DNA of 64,000 nucleotides, taken from the NCBI GenBank assembly GCA_004764695.1, contig SMSO01000014.1:2927148-2991147 (forward strand), read 5' to 3'. The notes below the pieces were generated by a model. The model made no database searches, was not told where the DNA came from, and saw only the letters and a list, made by a program, of their open reading frames with translations. This document shows, one piece after another, positions 32,847 to 42,568 of this stretch (positions are counted from its first letter, which is position 1; each line of letters begins with the position of its first letter). Source of the stretch: Schizochytrium sp. TIO01. Its lineage: Eukaryota; Sar; Bigyra; Thraustochytrida; Thraustochytriidae. Made by a program: the position numbers and the translations under genes.

Positions 32847-32878
32847 CTTGGCAGGTACAATAACCAAGGCCTGCCAAG
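32847..32878 (+). other. Hairpin downstream of glycosyltransferase copy 1
   Basis: The arms CTTGGCAGG (32847-32855) and CCTGCCAAG (32870-32878) pair over 9 bp with a 14-nt loop. It lies about 155 nt after the stop codon and may be in the 3' UTR. No known motif is recognised. Confidence 0.5.
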
Positions 32879-33335
32879 CACTCGTATCATAAAGGTTGAT
32901 TAGAATTTAATACCTGAATAATCAGCTGAGACTGCTACGAAATATTTCTTTCCTAGAATGCCATCACAGAAGCTACCTCGTGCATCTGCAAAATTGTTCT
33001 CCATTGAGGATTACAATGCAAAACAAAACGCACATGTGCCCTGCCTCTTCTCCCTTTTCTTCTCAGTCACCAATAATAACAATAACTTCTAGCTACCCGA
33101 ACATAGATTATATAAGAAAAACACAGCTAAACATCTATTTTGTTTGTGGAGTTTAAAAATGCCTATCAACAACACGAAAAAAGAACTATCCCAACGCAGA
33201 CCGCGGGATCGACTCTGGCAATCAAGATTGCGCCTTTACTTCATATGAATATTTTTTTCTTGAGTCTAATGTAAGCAGGGTCAATGTATGTTGAGATACT
33301 AGTCACGATAGAATCCAGGGAAACCTAGAGATGAC

Positions 33336-33425
33336 AACTATCATATTCCAATAACGACCTGAATCTATGTTAACACTTTAACTATCATATTCCAATAAAT
33401 GACTTGAATCTATGTTAGCACTAAC
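33336..33425. repeat. Imperfect tandem duplication, unit about 44 bp
   Basis: The unit starting AACTATCATATTCCAATAA occurs at 33336 and again at 33380, with a few substitutions and a 1-2 base length change. It is non-coding in all frames as far as I can see. Confidence 0.8.
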
Positions 33426-34390
33426 ATTCTCAACTTCTTTCCTTTTCAACTGTCAAAACGTGGATCTTCTCCTCAACTACTCTTCTAAAAAATTGGCAAG
33501 GTGTTTTGTTTTTTTGCAGGGCGACGACTATATGCCCTATGCTCTTTCGAGTGGTAATTTTAGTAGGTGGGTGAAAACCGCCTCCTAAACCTTCTGAACT
33601 TATCCCTACAAAATCAAATTTCTCCGTGCCGGAAATACGCACGAGGATAAATGTGTTTGCCTGAACCAGTAGCTTACAAGGATACTCTGCCTTATTCCTT
33701 TTTCATAGTACCTGCCATCCTCATTGAAAAGCAATACTCGAACCCGCGTGTTGATATGTCTCAAATCACGTATCTTGCCTCTTCAGATTGTGTAAGAAAC
33801 AAATTCAAATATATCAAAATTCCTTCAAACTCTACTCGATAGATTTGATCAATTTCCTAACCTGCATCGTTGTGTAAAAGGATCTATATTGCTAGTTTCG
33901 AAAGTAATTTATCACAAGTCTCTTCGTCCATTGCAAAAGTCATGGTCTTCTTTTAACCATTTCAAAAAGCTAGGGGAACCCACACTGCGTAGAGTCGACT
34001 TTAGGATCCACACATCTAAGTACGAAAACATAAAATTCCAAGACACACCCATGCATAGGCCTATGTAATTATTGAAATCAATGGCTTGTTGTCAAACTCG
34101 TTCTAGTCTTGTGAAGGTGCACATGATAGTGACCTCCATCAATTAAGAACGAAAACTCGGTATCCTACTATCCTATCTACATCCGCTTCTAGGCAGTTAA
34201 TATTCTCAATTTACTAGCTAGAAATGGAGAATTGGCCATGCGATGTATGTACCTGAGTGCTCGGTCCCAGAATAAATAGAGCCTGAAGTATCAAAACCTA
34301 CCTTCTTTGTATCAGACATCACCAAGCCGACCGAGCCTAGCCTGCCACAGCTTCTTCAGCATTCGCTTCAGAATTCCAAGCAGACAGCAC

Positions 34391-34410
34391 ATGTATAGGT
34401 ACCTATACAT
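34391..34410. repeat. Perfect 20-bp palindrome
   Basis: ATGTATAGGTACCTATACAT reads the same on both strands. It lies in an intergenic stretch about 100 bp before a run of CCTA repeats. It could be a dimeric protein-binding site or chance. Confidence 0.85.
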
Positions 34411-36485
34411 ACCTAAGGTACCTGGGATCAATCAATCTCTCCAAAATCGGCACTTCAATTCTTGCCTATGTAGTTACAGGTTTCCACCTACCTACCTACC
34501 TACCTACCTTTGAAGGTAGGGAAAAGCGAGCTTTCGTTCCTTTGTTTATGCGTTATAAATATATATAGATAGCAGCCAAAGAAACATACCTTCAGGTTAT
34601 TCAATCTGAATAGTTGCATGCATTTACTTCTCTCATGATGGTGATCAACATTGTTGTTGTCGAGCTGTGTATGCGGGTGGGCCAATCCGAATGGAATAGA
34701 ATGAGATCGTCCTTGCAGATATAGCTGGACTATGCATTCTGAACAATACTGCCTCTGCCGTTACTAATTCAGTCTCTGTCGGTTATATTGAATCTCTTTG
34801 ATTATGTTGGTCTCATGTAGATTCTTGGTCTGCTTCGGCGGGCTGAGTCGAGCGAGTCGCTGTCGTTCATGTGTTGCTGCATCGCTCCATGCATTGCTTC
34901 ATTCACTGCTTTGCTCATTGCTTCATTCATTTGGCTGCCTGCGTAAACTTACGTCGCTCGAAATCAAGCCGATCGCGGCACCTCTGGAAGGAGGAAAGCA
35001 CGTGGAAAATGAATGAATGGAAGGAAGCCTATTAGAGTCTGTGCAAGTAAGAGTGCTTAGCTCACTCTACAGGCAAGCGCTGGGAACGTGCAGAAAGTAA
35101 ATAAGTAAGTGAGTAAGAAAGAAAGTACAAAAGACCTAAAATAACGATCTGCACTTACCTGCGTATTAGTCTTCTATGGTTTCATTTCTTTCTCTTGTTT
35201 TTTAGTTCTTGGAGTAATAAAAGTTTGAGAAACAGCATAAAACTTGGGTTGTTGTTGTTTGTTGTTGTTGTTGTTGTTGTGGAGGGCCCTGCTTCAGGCA
35301 CAGACAGCCATTGGTCTTGCTATGTCGAAGAGACGTTTGAAGCTTCAATGAGAATCAGAGTGTTGGGCAAAGAAGCACCGATCAAGGCGTGAACAACTGG
35401 AATCAGCAATATTGAAAATGCCTTCAAGTTGAAACCTCCTATTACCTGATACACCTTCCGACTCCTTTATATGGATGCGTTGAGCCGATATCCGAGTAGG
35501 CTCATAGCTATAGAGAGATAGAGTTTACTGATAGTGGTACTGGACTTTCAGTGCTGTAAATATTTGAGATAGAATACTAAAAGTAGTGAAGTTGAGGGTA
35601 TCTATTATGGAATGGATAGATATAGATTTCACAAGAAAAAGGCACATCGCAGAGGTGGGCTACTGTTAATAGTAGCTACGGTCCTATCTGTCCGCAAGTG
35701 GAGTCGGAGAAAGAAAGAGAAGAGAGAAAGAGAAAGGAGAGAAAGTGATGAAAGAAGGCGATGCCTCGAAAAGAAATGGCGAGGCTCACACGGCAATGCA
35801 ATGCGGATGTGCCTACATATCCCTGGTAGGTGCGTGCAAAACAAACTGCAAGAGACGAAGTTTAACTATCTGAGTTTGTGATTGACACATCGTTGGAAGA
35901 AGAATGTTTCAAGTTCATGTTTTTTTGGTTTTTTTAATTAAATTAAATAAAAAGAAGTAGCCCAAGTGACGTAGTAGTATGACTACTTAATAAATAGAAA
36001 AAAAAGAGTGTCTAGTTTCTTACTCCAGGTGGTGTAAAAAATGTGACGAAAAGGGGCATATAACTCACAATGAATGGCAATTGCAGAATTGGTCCAAGGC
36101 GTAGCTTGGCGTGCAAACTCTCTCTACGCACTCTTGCAAAGTCTGGAGGGTTGAACTTTGACCTTCTCTGGCGGACCTGAGGGCGGCCCAAGGCTTTGGC
36201 CTCCGAGACTAGTTGTTGGGTCTCGTTAAGAACAGCTGCTCCGAAAGCTGGCGCTCAGCCCACGATCTGAAGTTGTAGCTGCTTTGAAGAGCTGAAGGTC
36301 CTGCAGAAGATTTTTCGAGATAGAACGTCTTACTTCTAATACACAGAGTCAGATAAGGACAATTCTGCGATTCTCTCTTGGGTTGCTACATTCGTTTTTA
36401 GTGCATAGGGGAAACCTGGGGATTTAGATTAGCGGCAAATCCTTGGTACGACCAACGGTCTCAATTCATTCTGGGCGTTGTGTCC

Positions 36486-36533
36486 GTAAGTCCCAGAGGA
36501 TTTCACCTTTGACCACGTGTTAACTTATTGCAG
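36486..36533 (+). other. Probable 48-nt intron in the leader of glycosyltransferase copy 2
   Basis: The donor GTAAGT (36486) is the consensus, the acceptor is TTATTGCAG (ending 36533), and GTTAACTT fits a branch site 10-14 nt before the acceptor. The start codon follows 5 nt after the acceptor. If real, introns under 50 nt exist in this genome. Confidence 0.5.
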
Positions 36534-36538
36534 GACAG

Positions 36539-38038
36539 ATGGGGATAAATACCAAGACACAATTTGATGATCCGGAACCCTTGGAATCTCAAAGCTCCTG
36601 GACAAAGTCTAGCCGCCTTGTAGTAGCTGCACTTGTGTTGCTCTTCATTGCCCTCGCCTTTGCGTTAAGTCCACTCAATGGTTCACCTTCGACACAAGGT
36701 GAAGAAGGCTTTCTTCTCCGTGCCAAAGCAGAAACACTTGGAAATTCTGTGGACGAATCACATCTTCCGGTTTGGAAGCAAAGTGGATTCGTTTTGCCGC
36801 CTCTTGATCTCACGCACCCTCCTTGCGCAGTGGCAGCCTCCAGTAAAGATCTAGTTGCTGCTAATCGAGCAATGAACATTGTCGATTTTGCGAGAATCGT
36901 GAAGAGAGATACTGATGCCTTCGTTACTGTAACCTTTGCATCTTATTCGTATAGAGATACCCTGGTGAACTGGCTTCTCACTAGTGAACGTGCAGCTATT
37001 CGCTCAGTTCTTATTGTGTGTCTTGATGATCAACTACAGCAGTTCCTTTTTGACCGTGGCATCCCTTGTTTCCATGCTTATGATACTCAGGCCATAACTT
37101 TAGCCGATGATACGGATCCTATCACAGATGACTATAATGCAAACGCAGATACGGATTCTGACAATGCTGCAACTACATCTGATCATAGTGACGGTGAACA
37201 CAAATTAGACAAAGAGCAAATCCATCAACTCTGGGTTATGCGTGTCCACTACCTGAGTAGCCTTTTGCACAGTGGAATTGACGTGCTCTTCTCAGATCTT
37301 GATGCTGCGATCTTGCAAGACCCGAGACCTCTATTTGATCAGGCGGATATTGTGGCTTCAAGAGGTCGTTTTCCTCACTCTGTGGGAGGAAAATGGGGCT
37401 CTACTATCTGCATGGGATTTGCTTACTTTAAAGCAACTGAAAACGTGAAGAAGGTTGTGGAGAACATGATGCAAATCACAAAGGCTCACCAAGACGACCA
37501 GGTTGCTGTCAACCTTGCACTCAAAAACCATCTGGGATCGAATCCTGAGCATGTTTGGGGAAGACGAATCGGACTTAGTGAACCTTTACATGCCATTTCA
37601 CGCATCCCCGGCAAAGCCAAGGTCATAATTCTTTCACACTATGCCCTGCCTCGCTTCTGCAGTTACCTTCGACCCAGGGACTGGAACGCTGACATCCTGG
37701 CTGCTCATTGCCGTCTTAGCCATGCCCAGCGGGTGGCATTGCCTGCCAAGGACCGCGAGCTCAATCGTGATATTGCAATGGAGCGTTGGGATGTCTTCTG
37801 TGATAGGGAAGCCCTTAAAGGTAAACGTGCAAGCAGCTATGAGGTGTTTCTGCGCGATGGTGTTGAACGTATGAAGTTCCACGATCCCAACCCCGAGGTA
37901 ATGTTTATTGCTGCAGAAGCCCCTAGTGGCCATGAAGAATTCGCAACTTGGCTGCGCACCAATGCAAGGACTTGTGACTATGCTTCGTTTTTAAATAAAG
38001 CCGGCATCCGTGATTTCTTTGCCGAAGAAAATGTCTGA
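36539..38038 (+). CDS. Type II membrane glycosyltransferase, PF03407 family, copy 2
   Basis: A 499-residue paralog of the protein at 31210, with one N-terminal membrane anchor (about residues 26-44) and the same catalytic blocks in the same order: VTFASYSYRD, IHQLWVMRVHYL, the metal site FSDLDAAILQDP (Asp253 and Asp255), WGSTICMGFAYF, DDQVAVNLAL and NRDIAMERWDVFCD. The conserved cysteines of copy 1 are also present (for example RPRDWNADILAAHC and the ARTCDYASF end). The hydrophilic loop after FHAY is very acidic (DDTDPITDDYNANADTD) and unrelated in detail to that of copy 1. It most likely transfers a sugar from a nucleotide sugar in the Golgi; donor and acceptor are unknown. The start codon follows a probable leader intron. 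The pair looks like an old tandem duplication. Confidence 0.87.
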   Translation: MGINTKTQFDDPEPLESQSSWTKSSRLVVAALVLLFIALAFALSPLNGSPSTQGEEGFLLRAKAETLGNSVDESHLPVWKQSGFVLPPLDLTHPPCAVAASSKDLVAANRAMNIVDFARIVKRDTDAFVTVTFASYSYRDTLVNWLLTSERAAIRSVLIVCLDDQLQQFLFDRGIPCFHAYDTQAITLADDTDPITDDYNANADTDSDNAATTSDHSDGEHKLDKEQIHQLWVMRVHYLSSLLHSGIDVLFSDLDAAILQDPRPLFDQADIVASRGRFPHSVGGKWGSTICMGFAYFKATENVKKVVENMMQITKAHQDDQVAVNLALKNHLGSNPEHVWGRRIGLSEPLHAISRIPGKAKVIILSHYALPRFCSYLRPRDWNADILAAHCRLSHAQRVALPAKDRELNRDIAMERWDVFCDREALKGKRASSYEVFLRDGVERMKFHDPNPEVMFIAAEAPSGHEEFATWLRTNARTCDYASFLNKAGIRDFFAEENV

Positions 38039-38825
38039 TAAATCTGACATTTTGCACTGAGACTAGTGAGTACACTCTTTCATGCCAGCATCCGTAAGAT
38101 TCAACTTATCATAAACGCAGAGATGGTATGTATCTTCCCATCTGCTGAGTACTCTGAATCCCGATTCATCTCTTGTAATTGACATATTTTCTTTCCTATA
38201 AAGCTTTTGTGGAGGTTTCTTTACAATTCTTGCGAAGAAAATCACTTTTTAAAATACAGACGCAACTTTCCTTTTCTACTACCGAGTTTCTCTTCTATTT
38301 TTATCCTCACGAAGTTTTTTTTTTTTTTTTTTTTTGCGAGATATCTCTCGAGAATCAATGACTATGACCTGTTCAAGGTTTTTATTGATTTCAACTTTGC
38401 TCACAACTTAAATTAAAAAAAATAAAAAAAGGAATACAAAATCGAGAATTAAAAGAGTTTTCGATTTTGAGTTCAAATACCTACCTCAATTGCCACCCTC
38501 TGCTTTCAGTCGACGCAAACATTACCTTGCTAGCATTTGCAAACCTATCCACTCCTTGCGGTTACCTTTTTGATGTTGATTAATCTGTTATATCTTTTGA
38601 GAGGTCACGAGCGACTTCGATTAGTAAGAAGTGATATGATGATATAAATGATGGGGGAACTGAGTAGCTTTATATATAACTCTATTGGCAACCAGCATCA
38701 GCAAACACAAACAAGCTCACCTTGAACTTTGATTGACTTAGCCTGTGGATGATGAACTGTCACTTGACTGCCTTTGTGATTGTTGACTCCAAAGTTCTTG
38801 TTTCCACTTTCTTGCTTCAGCTTCT
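38039..38825. other. Intergenic region after the glycosyltransferases
   Basis: No supported gene. It holds a T run of about 19 at 38317-38335, an A-rich stretch near 38410-38432 and a possible TATA-like TTTATATATAACT near 38670 that would suit the promoter of the next gene (start 38826). Confidence 0.45.
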
Positions 38826-41800
38826 ATGAGCAAGATAGTTGAGATCGAAGATGGAAAGGCTCCAGGGGGATCAGACGAGACCGAGTTGAGCGCAACGGAC
38901 GCAGTTGATAAGGAATTTGCCAACTTACTTGAATTTGCTGACCTTGTGGAGGAGGCAGCTACAGAGTTTGTAAGAGGTGGCGTTAGTGCTGACGAAGATT
39001 TGGACAATGCAACCAAATCAGACCTTCAACGCAACTATGCTGAGCTCTCGAACTATAGCAATCACCGCTCATCCGTGGATCCAGCGTATTCAGCGGCTAC
39101 ACAAGAGGCCGATGCTGCGCCTTTCTTTCATGGAACCCTGCCTCAAGCCCCAAATCCTGTTGTAGATGATAAGAGCACGACTAAGGATCACGAGAAGCAA
39201 GGTGCTGAATTACAACACCAGACTTTGAACAAACTTGAGGCGATGGTTACTTCACAGAACAAGAAGGTTTCTATCACAGAACGAAAAGTAGATACTGGAC
39301 AACTTCCACGTGGAAATGCCTCTGTCGAGGTGGGGAGTATGCCACATCCATTAGTCCCTATTGTACGCACCTTAGAGACGCAAATCATACATACTCAACC
39401 AGAGGAAGACGAAGGAGAAGACAGTACCCGATATGTCGAGCAAACTCTAGCGATTGACGATTTCGGCCGAAACGATGATGATGGTAATGATGATGATAAT
39501 GATGATGAAAATTGCGTAGGAGAAAATCAGGCAAAACAAGACAACACTGGTTTGGAAGATCACCAGGGCGATGTACTACGAAGTTCGTATGATTTAGATA
39601 GACAATCATCGTCAGTTAATCATACGAATCCGAATAACAGAGACTTTCTGCAAAGAATCTCGATTCCACATGGGAAGATCGAGGATGTTGACTTGCGAAA
39701 TGGGCCCTGTAAACAAACCAACAGCATCAACCAAGATAGTACCGCCTCTCACATTGCTTCGGAGCAAACGGTATATCCAAATCCAGGCCAGAATTCTAAG
39801 AAAGAAAATAAAGAGAAAGGTATTCAAGTTGAGTCAAAATTAGAAATTAAGAAAGGCAAAGCTCAGAATACAGCTGGCTATTTAGCCAAGTCGGCGTCAC
39901 AACAGACCAGAACTATTCTTGGGCAAATTGTCGATTATTTCCCAGGCTCTATTCCATCAACCTTTGATGAAGAGGCCGAGGAGGAGGAGGAGGAGGAGGA
40001 GGAGAAATGTTAGATCTTGTTGAGGTAGAAAACGATTTGATCCTTCCAGAGCAGTTGAACAAGACAAATATATCCACTGTTCACTCTGCTGCTGCTCGCG
40101 CAAGTGCTAGGGAAGAAACGAACTACCATGCACGAGGCACACGCCCACCAGGGGGAGGAAGGGCTGGCGGAAGTGAAAGCGTTGCAATAGGCCAACCTCA
40201 AGTGTCGAGTGATGGTCATCAAAGCCTCAATGTAAACACTCCCTTGGTGCATTCGCACCTGCTTACAGATATAATTCCTCGGCCTGAATATGGGAACAAC
40301 TCAAAAGGCTATGAAGGATTGAAACGAAAAGCCTTTCCATACGATGAAGAAGGTGAACCCGCTTTCCCTCCTCCTCCTAAATCCACATCCACGCAGCAGT
40401 CACTAAGAAGTTTCTCATCATCAGGATCACAGGATTCCGCATTTAAAAATGCTATGAAAAAAGCGGGCGAAAATTCACAGGGTTCTTCCCAGTCAAATTT
40501 GTTCGCGCGAACACCCCCTGGATCCCAACAGCAAGGTGAGCCAGGAGGAAACTTAGTATCAGTGACCTGCTCATCCCTATCTACCCCAAAACATCAAAAT
40601 CCTGCTGAGAGTATTTTGAGTAGTGAGGAAGAGGGTGTTAGTTTTGCAAGCCCATCATCAACAAAGGGTGGATCAAGTAATGGCCGCACAGCTGTTTCAC
40701 CATATGTAGCAATGTCTCAGAGGACCTATCGCAGCGCGGGCGAGAATCTATGGGATGATGTGCCTATGTTCAGTGAGCATTGTTCAGCTGATGAAGTATT
40801 AAGCCAACTTATAATTAGTCGAAAAACACGAAGAAGTTTGACGCCTCCTGCAAACCGTTTGCAATCTGAGTGGCTAAAGACTATTTGGGTTCTGGGATTT
40901 CAGTTACCATGTTCAGGACCTATGTTACAATACGCTCTGGGACTGGCTGCTGTCACATATGCTAACTGTACAGGTACGCATGAATTTCAAATGATACCAT
41001 CAAATGTTCCGGAGGGAATCATGCCAGCAGTTCATCGAGATCTTTGTCGTTTTTTCTCAGTATTTTCTTTCGAGGAAAGGCGCCGTATACGTCGCCTATT
41101 GTGCATCCCTGGGATGACGTTTCAGGATGCACAGTTCTTGGTTCGTCTGTATGGGCCAGACGTTATGGGATCTCAGGAGAGTATGAATAGTGTAAAGGCA
41201 ATGCATGGATTGACAGCTTTAGAAAAAATTAGCATGCTCGCCGCTATTCAAGACAAATCTTTTCATGATCTCAGCCTTGACGTGCCAGACAAATTAGTGT
41301 CTCAAACCAGTAATGCACAAGAAGAACAAGAAAAAATGGATTTTCTTAATGTGCACGACTTCCTTTCTCGTGTTAACTTTGCGGAAGAATCTTTTGAGGT
41401 AAACTTTGTTCAAGTTCCAGAGATATGGCAGAGTGTCCATCAGCAAGTCCTCATATGTCTCCATGGTAACGCAACTTTTGATGATGTACTTGAAGAGCTT
41501 GTTCTGCGTTGGGACTTAATTTCTGCAGGCCCCTTAGGAATTCAACGAAACGTTGGATATATGGAGGAAGTAAATAATGCTGGGCAATGTGTAACGCTTT
41601 GGCGTGCACTTGGGGTACACCGAAGCAGTCAATCTGACCATCATCACATTGTTGTGGACATGATATTTGTACGCGAGTCATGGAAGATGAATGAGAGTTA
41701 TCAATCGAAGGCAGGATTTGCAAGTGAATCTTCTTTACTGCTCAAACCGGTCAAAGCGATCTCAATTGCAGAGCTTCTGAAACTATATTACCGATCTCGT

Positions 41801-41995
41801 TCCAGTCGAATCAGCTTAGTTGAACGAAAAGCTTCCGCGCAGGCAATTTCCACTCTACAGCAACAACTCCAGCTTCGCTTCCCAGATGTCATCTCAACTT
41901 TGCGTCAATTTCTTGCGCTGGTACCAAATTCATCAAAACAAAAAACTAAAACAGAGGAAGCTCCCAAATCGTCTTCCTCAAGCTTGGACGCTTAA
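38826..41995 (+). CDS. Large acidic protein of unknown function, frame interrupted once
   Basis: Two plus-strand frames (38826-40013 and 40007-41995) touch at a glutamate-repeat tract and together would give about 1,057 residues. The first 395 residues are acidic, rich in Asp, Glu, Asn and Ser, with an Asp/Asn tract (GNDDDNDDENC) and a poly-Glu end, and are probably disordered. The first 230 or so residues of the second frame are Ser, Gly and Pro rich. From about residue 250 the protein becomes ordered, with helices and conserved-looking blocks such as SEWLKTIWVLGFQLPCSGP, DLCRFFSVFSFEERRRIRRL and MTFQDAQFLVRLYGPDVMG, then a mixed domain with CVTLWRALGVH and HHIVVDMIFVRESW. I recognise no family and no catalytic motif. 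The second frame has its own ATG at 40007, so two proteins are possible, but an overlap of 7 bp in a eukaryote favours one gene with an indel. Confidence 0.68.
39978..40013 (+). other. Frame junction at a (GAG)n tract
   Basis: A (GAG)9 tract is followed by three A residues and TGTTAG, which ends the upstream frame. One extra A, or a one-base slip in the GAG run, would read on as E-E-K-M-L-D-L-V-E into the second frame. Trinucleotide and homopolymer tracts are typical places for sequencing or assembly errors. Confidence 0.6.
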
Positions 41996-42568
41996 CAAGT
42001 GCTGCTTAGACTTGAACCACAAGTAATAACAAAGGTTGGACAGTAAATAGCATGCTGAGTGAGTCAAATATGAGTAGAATGACGCACACATTTGGTTGAG
42101 AGGTTAAAAAGGACACATGGAATCTTATATCTCTAAGTGCAGCTTATTAGAAAATACGTACCATTTAGCATACCTTTGAAGAACGAAACAAGAAGAAGCA
42201 ATGGAATAAAGTTGATTTTCCAACTATTAGTATCGATGCCTTTAAAAAATAAATAATCGGGAAGCTATTTTAAAATTATATAGACGAAGAAGAGAGCAAT
42301 CCCAGAGCTGATATATAATTTTCTGCACTTGAAAGTTAGGAAACCATCAAAAACGAAGATGCAGGAAAGAGTGAGGAAAGGTTTGAATCGTGGGCATGAA
42401 GCAACAGGTACTGCAACAGTTTATGCTAGAGACGCCACCCAAAAGTAAAAAATAATATAACGGTGGGCAAAGCAAAAAATACAACATAAGCAAGGGCACC
42501 AAAAACATGACATTCTTTTTTTTGCGGTTGATATTGTAATAATAGACATGCATTGCAATTTGATGAAA
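41996..42568. other. Convergent 3' intergenic region
   Basis: This lies between the stop of the unknown acidic protein (+) and the stop of the PX kinase (-). It is A/T-rich with no supportable open frame and contains the 3' UTRs of both genes. Confidence 0.5.

Larger units (their letters stand above)
32692..36538. other. Intergenic region between the two glycosyltransferase paralogs
   Basis: No supported gene. It contains a 9-bp-stem hairpin 155 nt after the first stop (32847-32878), a 44-bp imperfect tandem duplication (33336-33425), a perfect 20-bp palindrome (34391-34410), CCTA repeats near 34486-34508 and (GTT)n near 35248-35280. The last 300 bp are the leader of the second paralog, with a probable intron. 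Confidence 0.5.
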
